A DNA stretch of 43,866 bases from JBLHHI01 sp047614125 (lineage in GTDB: Bacteria; Bacteroidota; Bacteroidia; NS11-12g; UBA9320): positions 1 to 43,866 of the forward strand of contig JBLHHI010000010.1 of NCBI GenBank assembly GCA_047614125.1, written 5' to 3'. Position 1 is the first letter of the stretch. Each line of letters starts with the position of its first letter. Position numbers and translations under genes: made by a program. Shown piece after piece: positions 24,701-32,595 of this stretch. The notes under the pieces were generated by a model that saw nothing but the letters and a program-made list of their open reading frames with translations, was not told the DNA's origin and ran no database searches.

Positions 24701-24826
24701 GGGGGCTCGGTTTTTCCAATAGTATGAATTTTCAGCGCTTTGGTAGGCCTTTAATTCGTTGGATTGGGAATGAACCAAACTTGGTAACTGTATGATTATT
24801 AGGCTTGTTAGAATGAATTTGTACAT
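21710..24826 (-). CDS. M1-family metallopeptidase fused to an Omp85-like outer-membrane barrel
   Basis: A 1038-residue exported protein. A signal peptide (about 1-20) is followed by an M1 aminopeptidase core: the GAMEN-equivalent GMEYPM (365-370), zinc motif HEVGH (387-391) and the third ligand Glu410 at the correct distance (SMDEGFTQF). After about residue 640 comes a region of alternating strands with GGGLNIRGYAG, resembling the (V/L)RG(F/Y) motif of Omp85/BamA surface-antigen barrels, then GYLINPF, PYLFADAGVLA, LGFLLSIRF and a terminal Phe. This suggests a peptidase carried by its own outer-membrane barrel. The substrate is unknown. LolD-type ATPase follows in the same operon. Confidence 0.87.
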   Translation of the reverse strand: MYKFILTSLIIIQLPSLVHSQSNELKAYQSAENSYYWKNRAPNAAYWQQDVHYKIDAKIDENEETITATEELVYWNNSPDTLTKIYFHLYQNAFTPNSYLHNMRTQDKVKSTFGVYELKGEGTSIKSLKVNGVTGNFTIDNTLMWIDLDQPVLPNSGVKISIDFVTFWDKDDGGNIRRRMKSFRHGGADDKQFLHLDGVHWYPRVSVYDRKFGWTTDQHLGKEFYGDYGVFEISLSFPNHFVVEATGELQNPGEMYPGDLRERLDISNYKTTRSEPTTPVVADGSFKKWRFTAINVHDFAFTADPSYRIGEVVWNGIKCIALAQEENAHRWQPTAKFVAEVVRIYSEDIGMFAYPKMIAADARDGMEYPMLTLNGGNWPGHRYVIAHEVGHNWFFGMVGNNETYRASMDEGFTQFLTAWSLKQVMGVKETPNSVDDGTVYYGYMNHAVNLNTAQLNIHSDHFNSAERHGGGYGQVYYKTATMLYNLQYVLGDELFLKAIQNYFNEWKMCHPYWEDFRTSIIQYTKVDLNWYFDHWIESKNTIDYKVTGIKKRKDKSYQIDFKRLGASMPLDVRVVDKNGVNWDYHIPNTYFVKETNARVAPKWTGWELINPTYTLNVEIPSGIKNVIIDPSGRLADVNRLNNSLNSKTHVYLDKLQNPSNSFRKYQLGLRPDVWYNAVDGIKVGLHAKGTYFQSKHNFEAGVWYNTGIEFSGTQESVVDNRDLMSYLATYQTRINPSVIFNANSRHIDGYGYHQVALTRETAKGRYVMDLGSNKRYNKDYPLYRVFTNSGFDNWMGLSYERSFKGMNTTSVLSTGIRATSLYSDYSYGTAKASLITHRPIKKMVLKTRLFAQAISGSNIAPESKLLLMGANTSEMMDNRYTRSLGWLSVHQVGFNKEGDYIQQGGGLNIRGYAGTAITNTNEKDSFFAFAGNYGASINAELEFGYLINPFISKISKNTLGLTPYLFADAGVLAMDRDHNSGLRVDAGLGFLLSIRFNKFSSTKPLNLRLDLPFFLNRIPEDQENYLAMRYVVGINRAF

Positions 24827-24991
24827 GGGTCTTTTTCAAAGCGTCAAATTACGTGCTTTTTTGTATAACTGCCGTGTCAAACTCAATATCAAATGCAAAG
24901 GAGTATGAGTTGGATCTAAACCTAAGCCAATGACATACTTTGATTCCGTTATTGATCAGATTCATATTATTGAAAAGTAGTATTTTGCAGT

Positions 24992-25543
24992 ATGCTTCAA
25001 AGGTTGTTTCTATTTTCCTTGATTTATCTCATGCGCCCATCATTTGCGTGGTCACAGCTGGGGTTGGAGGTGTCAACCCGATACGATGCAAAAACTGATC
25101 TAAGGGCCGACGAATACTTGCCACAATTTTTCGTGACTATTCTGCCATATTCCAGCAAATCGTTTTCCGTGAATGCGGAGATTTTTTATGACTACGATCG
25201 ATCAAAACGAAGATGGCCGGCAGTAGGAATGTACACGATTACGTCGCAAGAATTTGGAGGCGGCCTTCAATTTCGACTCGACTTGCTTGAGGAATCACCC
25301 TGGAAATTGCAGATTTTGACTGGCGTGGGTATTAAAATGAAAACGTACTCACTGCAAACTAGATCTAAAGAGGTGCGAGATTTTATTCTTGTTCCAACGG
25401 GTTATTCTAAGTTGTATTCCTACGCAATGTTGGTTGGAGGGTATGCTTTAACCGATCGGTCTGAGATAAAGATAGGTGGAGGTTATGGGTTAAGCCATTT
25501 TTTTATTAGTTATTCATATAAACTGAGCCACAACAATGAATAA
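24992..25543 (+). CDS. Hypothetical outer-membrane-like beta protein
   Basis: A 183-residue protein with a signal peptide (about 1-22, ending AWSQ) and a run of predicted amphipathic strands: LGLEVSTRYDAK, SFSVNAEIFYDYD, FGGGLQFRLDLL, LQILTGVGIKMKTY, YAMLVGGYAL, SEIKIGGGYGLSHF and ISYSYKLS. The pattern is that of a small beta barrel, although it does not end in an aromatic residue. No family recognised. It overlaps the downstream lipoprotein gene by 8 nt, so the two are likely made together and may act as a pair. Confidence 0.72.
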   Translation: MLQRLFLFSLIYLMRPSFAWSQLGLEVSTRYDAKTDLRADEYLPQFFVTILPYSSKSFSVNAEIFYDYDRSKRRWPAVGMYTITSQEFGGGLQFRLDLLEESPWKLQILTGVGIKMKTYSLQTRSKEVRDFILVPTGYSKLYSYAMLVGGYALTDRSEIKIGGGYGLSHFFISYSYKLSHNNE

Positions 25544-26003
25544 TAAACTAATCAAGCTTTTTGGTCTGCTTCTGCTTATAGCTGGATGTGGAGAGTTGGA
25601 GGTTCCCAGCCCCGAATATTATAAAGGTTGGGAGCAACTTTCGGTTCAAAGAATTGCGTCTGTTAAGGAAGGTTGTATTATTCCACGCAGGCTTATATAT
25701 GGAGACAAGACCACAATAATGGGCTATAAGTGCATTGATGATTTAGCCCTTGATAATATCGATTTCTCTCAATGGGATGTATTGTTATACAACGAAGGAA
25801 CTTACGAACAAATCACAGAAATAAAAGTTTTCTCTTACCTGTATATCAATCAGGATCTAAAGAAACTTCGATTTGTAATTGCAACAAGAACTCGGCCCAA
25901 TACCTCTGGCTTAACATCGAATGGATTTAGCCAACAGGCCATGCACGCACTTAAAATCCCCAAAGTACCAGAAGGATACACCATTGATGTTGAAGGCATT
26001 TAA
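25536..26003 (+). CDS. Hypothetical lipoprotein
   Basis: A 155-residue protein with a lipoprotein signal ending LLIAGC (Cys18), then a mature region of about 137 residues with no domain that I recognise. It contains two further Cys (in EGCIIPRR and YKCIDDLAL), which could form a disulfide in the periplasm. The start overlaps the preceding barrel-like gene by 8 nt. Expected location is the periplasmic face of a membrane. Confidence 0.7.
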   Translation: MNNKLIKLFGLLLLIAGCGELEVPSPEYYKGWEQLSVQRIASVKEGCIIPRRLIYGDKTTIMGYKCIDDLALDNIDFSQWDVLLYNEGTYEQITEIKVFSYLYINQDLKKLRFVIATRTRPNTSGLTSNGFSQQAMHALKIPKVPEGYTIDVEGI

Positions 26004-26381
26004 TCTGAAGTTTTGAACGGATGCCTTCATTCGAATCCGCCATTGTTGAACCACATTAGAAATTTCAAGGTCAAATTCAAATGCAAACTCATTGCAGATC
26101 TTCTTGAGCGACAAAAGCTAATTCAAAATTCAGCATTCAAAATTTAGAATTATCCATCATCCATTTTCAATTCTTTTGAACCACATAAGAACACATAAGG
26201 AGTTTGTTGCGGCTGGAAATCATATAAGGTCATATAAGAATCGTCAACCTGATTGGTCATCCTGAACTCGTTTCAGGGTTATTTCAGGTTCAATTTCAAA
26301 CTCAATGAGAATCGTCTTGTGCAATAAAAGCCAATTCAAAATTCAAAATTCAACATTCTCAATTATCCATCTTTTTAAGCC
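26004..26381. repeat. Intergenic repeat cluster (direct duplication and REP-like palindrome)
   Basis: This 378-bp gap holds no gene. It has two imperfect copies of a roughly 80-bp unit (about 26078-26160 and 26290-26372), each running through AAACTCA, TCTTG, AAAAGC, AATTCAAAATTCA and AATTATCCATC. Between them are short repeats of the ACATAAG/CATATAAG kind (26183-26236) and a palindrome CCTGAA-CTCGT-TTCAGG (26261-26277) inside CATCCTGAACTCG, the same motif as at 32429-32449. The whole looks like repeat-derived intergenic DNA between two converging genes. Confidence 0.7.
26261..26277. repeat. REP-like palindrome, CCTGAACTCG type
   Basis: CCTGAA and TTCAGG arms (6 bp) enclose CTCGT. The flanks, TCAT before and GTT after, resemble those of the copy at 32429-32449, so this is a second, much shorter repeat family in the window. 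Confidence 0.6.
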
Positions 26382-27911
26382 TCAGCTTAAAAACTCCCTC
26401 GGATCAACCATTACAACGCTTTCTCGATCAACTTTTACCTGTCCCGGCAAAGCGCCTTTGAACTTACGCACGTATTTGCGCTCGGTGTAAATTACAGGAA
26501 CCAAGGTATTCGACTTGTTTTTAGAATTTGCCGCTGCTATAATGGCCGCATATTCTAAGACTGTTTTTGGTATGGTTTTGCCTTCTGGATTTCGGATCAA
26601 CACATGCGAACCCGCCACTTCTCGGGCGTGCAACCACATATCGTTGCTCTTTCCTCTATGAAGCACCTCGTCGTTTCCTTTCGAATTCTTACCCAACCAG
26701 ATTTCAAAGCCCTCTTTTTCAAAGCTTCGATACGGCATGGTTTTTTTGAGCTCTGTGGCCGATTTTTCTTGCGTGGCTGTTTTCGTTAACTTTAGCAGTT
26801 CTTTGTGCGATAAGGTTTCGGCAACTTGCTCAATTTGAGCTTCAACCTTTAATATGTCAGCATTGTACGTTGTTAGAAGTCCCCGCCGATGCTGAAAATC
26901 TAAATGCACATTCTTGGCCTTTTTGTAATACCGGGCCGCATTGTCTTGCGGTGAAAGATCTCTTTTTAAAGCAATGCTCACTTCTTGATTGGTATAAAAA
27001 TTTAGCAGCTTTACTTGTTCGGTATTTCGCTTAATTTGATGCAAGTTGGCCATCAGCAAATCCCCAAGCTGCTGATAATCCTCCTTATTCTTTTGCATTT
27101 TTAACGACTTTTCCGTTTTTGAAATCTTGCCTTCCAACAACTTCTTCTCCTTCAAAAGTGGCGCAAGCAGCTCATTTTTAAGGTGTTCGCTGCGATTTTG
27201 AGTAAGAAAGAGTCGGCCAAATTCATGGAAGGCGTTGAGTGTATTGCTGTAGGTTTCAACAATCAAATCATCGGAAGAAACGGAAAGACCATAGGTTTGA
27301 TTTTCAGGTTTGGTTATTTGTAGATCCGTTTCAGCAACGAAATCATCAAAGCTTTGCCAGATCTTTTTTCGATCCACTCCTTCCTCAAAAAATCCCTTTA
27401 CGGCCAAAATGGAAATTAAATCTTCGGTTAAGAACGGGTTGTTCTTTAAAACCTCCTCTTCACTTCCCATTAAATTGGGTACAATAGCATCGTGCGGACG
27501 ATGTTTAATTTCGCTGATTTCGGCCTTAAATGAATCAATAACTGCATTGTTTTCCACCAGATATATTCGAGCTCTGCGACCAAAGACTTCAAAAATAAGT
27601 GCGGTATTGTTTGTAAACTCAATCGAAAAACTCCGATCGTATTGATTAGGATGAACTTCTCGAACGCCCAGATTTATGAGCGTTTTGAATTGAGCCAGTA
27701 TGTTCTTGTTGGGGAAATGCAATCCATTAGGTTGAAGAAAAAGTGTATGGCCTTCAAACCACGAAACATGCAAACAATATTCATTGCTAAATAGGAAGTA
27801 AATATCTGTTAACGAAGTACTTACACACTGTTCGAGCACGGCGCCGTTTAGCTTATGATGCAGCGATTTTGCATATCGCTCAAGTAAAAAGGCATTGTTA
27901 TGGAGCGACAT
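26382..27911 (-). CDS. NFACT-family protein (RqcH/FbpA-like)
   Basis: A 509-residue NFACT protein. The N-terminal half (about 1-230) has the NFACT-N fold (LLERYAKSLHHKLNG start, GRRARIYLV), the centre (about 240-380) is a charged coiled coil, and the C-terminal NFACT-R domain (about 390-500) shows FEIWLGKNSKGNDEVLH, SNDMWLHAREVAGSHVLIR and VPVIYTERKYVRKFKGALPGQV. In Bacillus the homologue RqcH binds stalled 50S subunits and adds Ala tails for ribosome-associated quality control. Bacteroidota versions are less studied, so the role here is inferred. Last gene of a four-gene minus-strand operon, 8 nt after map. Confidence 0.9.
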   Translation of the reverse strand: MSLHNNAFLLERYAKSLHHKLNGAVLEQCVSTSLTDIYFLFSNEYCLHVSWFEGHTLFLQPNGLHFPNKNILAQFKTLINLGVREVHPNQYDRSFSIEFTNNTALIFEVFGRRARIYLVENNAVIDSFKAEISEIKHRPHDAIVPNLMGSEEEVLKNNPFLTEDLISILAVKGFFEEGVDRKKIWQSFDDFVAETDLQITKPENQTYGLSVSSDDLIVETYSNTLNAFHEFGRLFLTQNRSEHLKNELLAPLLKEKKLLEGKISKTEKSLKMQKNKEDYQQLGDLLMANLHQIKRNTEQVKLLNFYTNQEVSIALKRDLSPQDNAARYYKKAKNVHLDFQHRRGLLTTYNADILKVEAQIEQVAETLSHKELLKLTKTATQEKSATELKKTMPYRSFEKEGFEIWLGKNSKGNDEVLHRGKSNDMWLHAREVAGSHVLIRNPEGKTIPKTVLEYAAIIAAANSKNKSNTLVPVIYTERKYVRKFKGALPGQVKVDRESVVMVDPREFLS

Positions 27912-27919
27912 ACGTAGGA

Positions 27920-28699
27920 TTAAAACTCGTGGTATACATCGGTTAAAGCCTCACAACCCGTTTCGGTAATTAAGATGGTATGTTCGTATTGGGCACTCAA
28001 ACCTCCATCGATGGTTCGTGCAGTCCAACCATCTACCTTATCCACCTTTGCCCTTGCCTTACCCGTGTTTATCATGGGTTCGATCGTAAAAATCATTCCA
28101 GGGCGCATTCGCTTTCCAGTGTTTTTCTGAGCAGTATGACTCACTTCGGGGTCTTCGTGAAAAGCAATACCGACGCCGTGACCACAAAACTCATAAACAA
28201 CGCCATAGCCTTCTGATCGTGCATATTCAGAAATGACGTATCCAATATTGCCAAACCGATTGCCAGGCTTGCATTCTTCCATGCCCAACTTTAAACAATG
28301 CTTTGTAACGTTCAACAAGTTCTGAGCTTCTTCAGATATCCCGCCAACGGCGTACATCCTACAAGTATCTCCATAATAGCCATCCAAAACGGTGGTAACA
28401 TCAATATTTAGGATGTCGCCATTTTTTAAGGCGTACGAATTTGGCACTCCATGACAGATTACATCGTTGGGAGAGGTGCAGATGTGTCCAGTAAATTTAT
28501 TGGTTCCATGCCCTCCATACCCAAAGGTGGCCGAAGTGGCCCCGTGTTCTTTCATGAATTCTGCGGCTTTAGTATCCAGTTCTTTGGTTGTAACTCCCTC
28601 TTTTACAAAGGATTCCAAATATTTCAAGCACTCAGCTGCCAATTGAGAACTCTTGCGAATTCCTTCAATTTGCTTCGATGTTTTAATCTTAATTGCCAT
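27920..28699 (-). CDS. map: Type I methionine aminopeptidase
   Basis: A 259-residue type I methionine aminopeptidase that removes the initiator Met from new proteins. All five metal ligands are seen: Asp100 (LNIDVT), Asp111 (YYGDTCR), His174 (CGHGVG), Glu207 (FTIEPM) and Glu239 (QYEHT). His83 (CHGVPN) and His181 (AFHEDP) complete the site. Length and order are normal. It is placed between the omega-amidase gene (27 nt upstream) and the NFACT gene, so two protein-synthesis functions lie at the end of the operon. Confidence 0.97.
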   Translation of the reverse strand: MAIKIKTSKQIEGIRKSSQLAAECLKYLESFVKEGVTTKELDTKAAEFMKEHGATSATFGYGGHGTNKFTGHICTSPNDVICHGVPNSYALKNGDILNIDVTTVLDGYYGDTCRMYAVGGISEEAQNLLNVTKHCLKLGMEECKPGNRFGNIGYVISEYARSEGYGVVYEFCGHGVGIAFHEDPEVSHTAQKNTGKRMRPGMIFTIEPMINTGKARAKVDKVDGWTARTIDGGLSAQYEHTILITETGCEALTDVYHEF

Positions 28700-28706
28700 A
28701 AAGGCG

Positions 28707-28714
28707 CAAAGTTA
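28707..28714 (-). promoter_or_regulatory. Candidate -7 box TAACTTTG for map
   Basis: On the minus strand TAACTTTG matches TAnnTTTG and lies 7 nt before the map start, in the 27-nt gap after the omega-amidase gene. No -33 element is at the expected spacing. It would allow map to be expressed separately with almost no leader. Confidence 0.35.
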
Positions 28715-28726
28715 AACTTATCCGAG

Positions 28727-29509
28727 TTAATGAATGGTAAACGAATCAGAATCCTTTAAGACGGGGAATGATGACCTGCGATCTAACAAGCTTTGCGCGT
28801 TTAAGACTTGACTTAAAATATGGGCATGGTCGAAGCTTTGCTCGAGAATCTCACCGTCAAAATCTAAGATGGTAGAACCTCCGCTGTGTGCTTTGCCGGT
28901 TCCGTCCAGGCCAATTCGGTTGGTTGCAACTGTGTAAGATTGGTTTTCGATTGCACGCGCTGGTAAAATTTTATTCCAATGATTCATACGAACTTGGGGC
29001 CAATTGGCAACGTAAAGCAGGAGATGGTAATCTGTAGTATTCCTTGACCAAACCGGAAAGCGCAGGTCGTAACAAATCTGAGGACAGATTTTCCAATCGC
29101 CTATTTGCCAGGTACTTGCTTTTTGGCCAGCTTCGAAAAATAGGTGCTCATTGCCAAGAGTAAAACAATGTCTTTTGTTATAAAACTGAATGCTTCCTTC
29201 CGGACTAATGCATAATAAACGGTTATAGGTTTTGTTGTCTTCCGAAATGGTAAGACTGCCGGCTAAAAAAATGTTGTGTTTTTGGGCTTCATCTTTCATC
29301 CACATAACCGTTTTACCGTTCATTTTTTCGGCAGTTTTAGCAGTATTCATACTAAAACCCGTGTTAAAAGTTTCCGGTAAAACAACTAAGTGATCCAGAT
29401 TGTTTTCTCGTAGGATACCATCCAATTGTTCTGAAAAGTGAGACAAGTTGGCTTCAACATCTTCCCAAACTAATTGGCTTTGAACACAACTAACTCTTAA
29501 ATTTTGCAT
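28727..29509 (-). CDS. Omega-amidase / nitrilase-superfamily amidohydrolase (YafV/NIT2-like)
   Basis: A 260-residue carbon-nitrogen hydrolase. The Glu-Lys-Cys triad is Glu46 (LPETFNTGF), Lys112 (YNKRHCF) and Cys146 (QICYDLRFPVW). The PETFNTGFSM and CYDLRFPVWSRN blocks are typical of omega-amidases of the YafV/NIT2 kind, which hydrolyse alpha-ketoglutaramate, the product made when glutamine donates its amino group. Its start overlaps by 13 nt the end of an aminotransferase gene, and that pairing supports the assignment: the hydrolysis draws the transamination forward. Confidence 0.9.
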   Translation of the reverse strand: MQNLRVSCVQSQLVWEDVEANLSHFSEQLDGILRENNLDHLVVLPETFNTGFSMNTAKTAEKMNGKTVMWMKDEAQKHNIFLAGSLTISEDNKTYNRLLCISPEGSIQFYNKRHCFTLGNEHLFFEAGQKASTWQIGDWKICPQICYDLRFPVWSRNTTDYHLLLYVANWPQVRMNHWNKILPARAIENQSYTVATNRIGLDGTGKAHSGGSTILDFDGEILEQSFDHAHILSQVLNAQSLLDRRSSFPVLKDSDSFTIH

Positions 29510-30651
29510 AGAATTTCTGCAGCTCGCTTGAGGGTTTCATCTTTTTTAGCAAAACAAAATCGAAGTACTTTATTATCAATCTTTTTGCCATAAAAAACGG
29601 AAATAGGAATGGAGGCAATTTTTCTATCAATGGCCAGTTCTTTGGCATAAGCCTCATCATTTGCATCGGTAATTTTGCTGTAATCCAACAGTTGAAAATA
29701 TGAACCACTGCATGGAAGCACATTGAATCGAGAGGATTGAACCAAAGATCTGAAAATGTTTCGCTTTTCCTGATAAAAAGCAGACAGTTCTTGATACAGT
29801 TCTGGGAATTTTAATATCTGTGCATAACCATATTGCATGGGTGTTGAAGCGCTGAAAACCATATACTGGTAAACCGATCGAAGGTGTCTACTCAATTCTT
29901 CGGGTGCTATAACATAGCCCATCTTCCAGCCGGTGGCATGGTAAGTCTTACCAAATGATGAAATGATAAAACTTCGCTCAGCTAGTTTTGGATACTTTGC
30001 AATGCTCTCATGTATGTGGTTGTCGAAAATGATGTGTTCGTACACTTCATCGCTTAAAATAATAATGTCTGAACCTTGCACAATCTTGTTTAACTGCTCA
30101 AAATCAGAAGGTTGCAAAATGCTTCCGGTCGGATTATGCGGAGAATTGAGGATGATCATCTTGGTTCGAAAATTAATCAACTTAGAAACTTCCTGCCAAT
30201 TAATAGAATAATTCGGATACTTTAATTCAACACGCTTTACCTTACCTCCGTTTAAAATTACAGCGGGTTCATAACAATCGTAGGCCGGTTCAAAAATGAT
30301 TACTTCATCCCCATCTTTTACCGTGGCAGTGATGGCTGCATAAATTCCGAAAGTTGCACCCGGAACAATGGTGATCTCTTTTTCTGGACTTGCCTTTAAG
30401 CCGTATAGGTTTTCTGTTTTTTCGGCAATACCTTCACGCAGGCTCATTAAGCCGGCCATGGGTGCATACTGATTATGCCCGAGGTTCATCCCTTCGTTTA
30501 CTAGGTTTATCAAGTGCTGATTTACCGCAAAATCCGGAAAGCCTTGAGATAAATTTACAGCGGAATAGCGATTTGCAAGTCCCGACATCACTGAAAAAAT
30601 TGATTCCGTGTTTTGAGGTAGCTTAGCCGAAGTGTTTAATGAAAATTTCAA
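29497..30651 (-). CDS. Methionine/glutamine aminotransferase (class I PLP, YbdL/GTK-like)
   Basis: A 384-residue class I/II aminotransferase. The PLP lysine is Lys235 (SSFGKTYHATGWKMGY), with the NPTG block (PHNPTGS), Asp201/Tyr204 (SDEVYEH) and Arg near the C-terminus (LRFCFAK). NLSQGFPDF and YAPMAGLMSLRE are typical of methionine aminotransferase YbdL and of glutamine transaminase K. Such enzymes turn the keto acid 4-methylthio-2-oxobutyrate into methionine with glutamine as amino donor, closing methionine salvage. Overlap with the omega-amidase gene makes this role likely. First gene of the operon; no promoter box was identified. Confidence 0.9.
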   Translation of the reverse strand: MKFSLNTSAKLPQNTESIFSVMSGLANRYSAVNLSQGFPDFAVNQHLINLVNEGMNLGHNQYAPMAGLMSLREGIAEKTENLYGLKASPEKEITIVPGATFGIYAAITATVKDGDEVIIFEPAYDCYEPAVILNGGKVKRVELKYPNYSINWQEVSKLINFRTKMIILNSPHNPTGSILQPSDFEQLNKIVQGSDIIILSDEVYEHIIFDNHIHESIAKYPKLAERSFIISSFGKTYHATGWKMGYVIAPEELSRHLRSVYQYMVFSASTPMQYGYAQILKFPELYQELSAFYQEKRNIFRSLVQSSRFNVLPCSGSYFQLLDYSKITDANDEAYAKELAIDRKIASIPISVFYGKKIDNKVLRFCFAKKDETLKRAAEILCKI

Positions 30652-30765
30652 TATTCGTAGTTTTATGATAAAAATCTTGGATGCTTATTGGCTTAAATAC
30701 TCTGACAATTTTTTCATCCAGATTCCGAACATCAAAATAAATCAAAAAAGACCATATACTTGTGC

Positions 30766-32337
30766 ATGACTATGAGATATTTATTGATATTATTTCTGGC
30801 AGGAGCTACCAGCGGATTTGCTCAAAACACTTTGCTTTATGAGATTAGTGGTAATGGCTTGAAAAAAACAAGCTATTTCTTTGGCACAATGCATGTGCAA
30901 AATGAAGAAGTTTTTACCGCAAACGACAAGGTTTACGAAGCTATCATGGCTTGCGACCAAGCTGCTTTTGAGCTGAACTTAACCGACCTAAAGGCACTAC
31001 AATCATCGCTGAAAGATGATTTAGTTGCCGATTGGCAACCCTTTGTAATGGATAAGTTGGTACCTGTGTTGGAGATTTCTGTTCCGGCCGACAGCTTAGC
31101 AGCTCGCTTGAGTAGGATGATTATACCCATTGTTACTCAAGCCATGGAACTTACTAAAAATGAGCACAATAGAGCAGATTTTGTGGACTTGCATTATCAA
31201 AATTATGCCACCAAGTTAAACAAAGAGATCATTGGAATTGAAACCGTTACCGAGCAACTTAACCTTTTAAAATCGTTGGATCAGCAAGTAATGGTCGACA
31301 AGATTGTAGCCTTTGCGCAAAAGGAAAGCTGGAACATTGATTTAACCAGCTTGTTCATGGGGCAGGCACCTTTAATTGAAGCATATGCCAAACACGATCT
31401 TAAGAAAATTTGTTCGCTCGTAGAACAAGAATACGAAAGCATCCGGGGTGGACCATGGGAGGCGTTCTATGATCAAATTTTCGAGGTTCGCAATAAAATT
31501 ATGTTCGAACGTACTTCCGAGATGGTGAAGAAAAATTCGGTCTTTATTGCCGTTGGATCCGGTCATCTCTGCGGAGAAACCGGCTTAATTCAAGCCTATC
31601 GAAATGCTGGATATACGGTAACCGCTGTTAACATTAGTGATGGAACCCACAAGCCATCGATAACCAAATGGGTTGGATTTTCGAATTCACTTTTTGAAAC
31701 TACTGTTCCATATAACGTAGATTCCATTTATGATGAAGAAGGATCCGAATTCTTTTCATCGGTAAAGGTTGCGCAGATACATTACAGTTCAGGTGCAAAG
31801 GCTGTTTTTACGGTGTATCCTATGTATTCAAGTGGTTCTGCGACTGATTGGGATACGGATGATTACTCGTATGTTGACCAACCTGAAGATGCAAGCGATG
31901 AGTATTCAGATGAGATTGATTTGGAAGATGATTCATATTATAGGGATGAAGTTGAAGATGATAACATGGACTACGATGATTCACAGCCAGTAGACCCCGG
32001 AGATGATGCCGTGGTGGTTGATATTCAAGAGCAACCTTATTTGCAGCGGGTAACGGAAGCATTATCCAATGAGTTTAAGCCTGTTATGATGATGGTTATG
32101 ATGCAAGGCATGAAAGCTGAATCGACCGAAGATGTTACAGCGATATCCACCAAGTTTGGTGAGCGCAACTTGGTTCGTTCATATAATTCGCTTACCGGTT
32201 CAACAGCGACCTGTGTGGTTGTTGATGGAGATGGCAATGGCTATAAACTGGTTGTAAGTGGAGATAAGGCCTTCATCGATTCGGAAACAATTCTTCCTTT
32301 TTTCAAAAACTTTAAATTAAAAAAGAGTCCGGAGTAG
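30766..32337 (+). CDS. TraB/GumN family protein with acidic insert
   Basis: With ATG 30766 the product is 523 residues (ATG 30772 and TTG 30760 are alternatives). A signal peptide (ending GFAQ) precedes a TraB/GumN domain: SYFFGTMHVQNEEVF, AAFELNLTD and AVGSGHLCGETGLI hold the conserved GTxH and GxGH motifs. The family is proposed to include metallopeptidase-like proteins, with uncertain function. About residues 360-425 form a very acidic low-complexity linker rich in Asp, Glu, Ser and Tyr. A second domain of about 95 residues follows, containing MMVMMQGMKAES and GERNLVRSYN. A -7-like TATACTTG lies at 30755-30762. Confidence 0.85.
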   Translation: MTMRYLLILFLAGATSGFAQNTLLYEISGNGLKKTSYFFGTMHVQNEEVFTANDKVYEAIMACDQAAFELNLTDLKALQSSLKDDLVADWQPFVMDKLVPVLEISVPADSLAARLSRMIIPIVTQAMELTKNEHNRADFVDLHYQNYATKLNKEIIGIETVTEQLNLLKSLDQQVMVDKIVAFAQKESWNIDLTSLFMGQAPLIEAYAKHDLKKICSLVEQEYESIRGGPWEAFYDQIFEVRNKIMFERTSEMVKKNSVFIAVGSGHLCGETGLIQAYRNAGYTVTAVNISDGTHKPSITKWVGFSNSLFETTVPYNVDSIYDEEGSEFFSSVKVAQIHYSSGAKAVFTVYPMYSSGSATDWDTDDYSYVDQPEDASDEYSDEIDLEDDSYYRDEVEDDNMDYDDSQPVDPGDDAVVVDIQEQPYLQRVTEALSNEFKPVMMMVMMQGMKAESTEDVTAISTKFGERNLVRSYNSLTGSTATCVVVDGDGNGYKLVVSGDKAFIDSETILPFFKNFKLKKSPE

Positions 32338-32428
32338 TTTTTTTTGAGCGGTATTATTAAAAACGATGGGACGGAAGCTACCACTAAAAGTCAACCTACA
32401 ACGAAAGGTCACCCAACAACAGACCGTC

Positions 32429-32449
32429 ACCCTGAACTCGCCTCAGGGT
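32429..32449. repeat. REP-like palindrome, ACCCTGA/TCAGGGT
   Basis: A 7-bp inverted repeat, ACCCTGA (32429-32435) and TCAGGGT (32443-32449), with ACTCGCC between. It shares CCTGAACTCG with the palindrome at 26261-26277. Confidence 0.65.
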
Positions 32450-32546
32450 CTTGGTGATTAGGAAGTGAAGGTTGATGGAACCATGCGGATCGTTTGACGG
32501 CCGTTTTTGCAAATGGTTTGGTGAGCATCGTGCTAGTGTCACGAAG

Positions 32547-32595
32547 ATCCTGTCCTGAAACTAGTCCAGGATGACTTCAAGTTCAGGATGACTTC
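32547..32595. repeat. Palindrome ATCCTG/CAGGAT and 17-bp tandem repeat
   Basis: ATCCTG (32547-32552) pairs with CAGGAT (32567-32572). CAGGATGACTTC then occurs twice, at 32567-32578 and 32584-32595, with a 17-base period. It looks like the opposite arm of the REP-like unit at 32429-32449. Confidence 0.6.
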
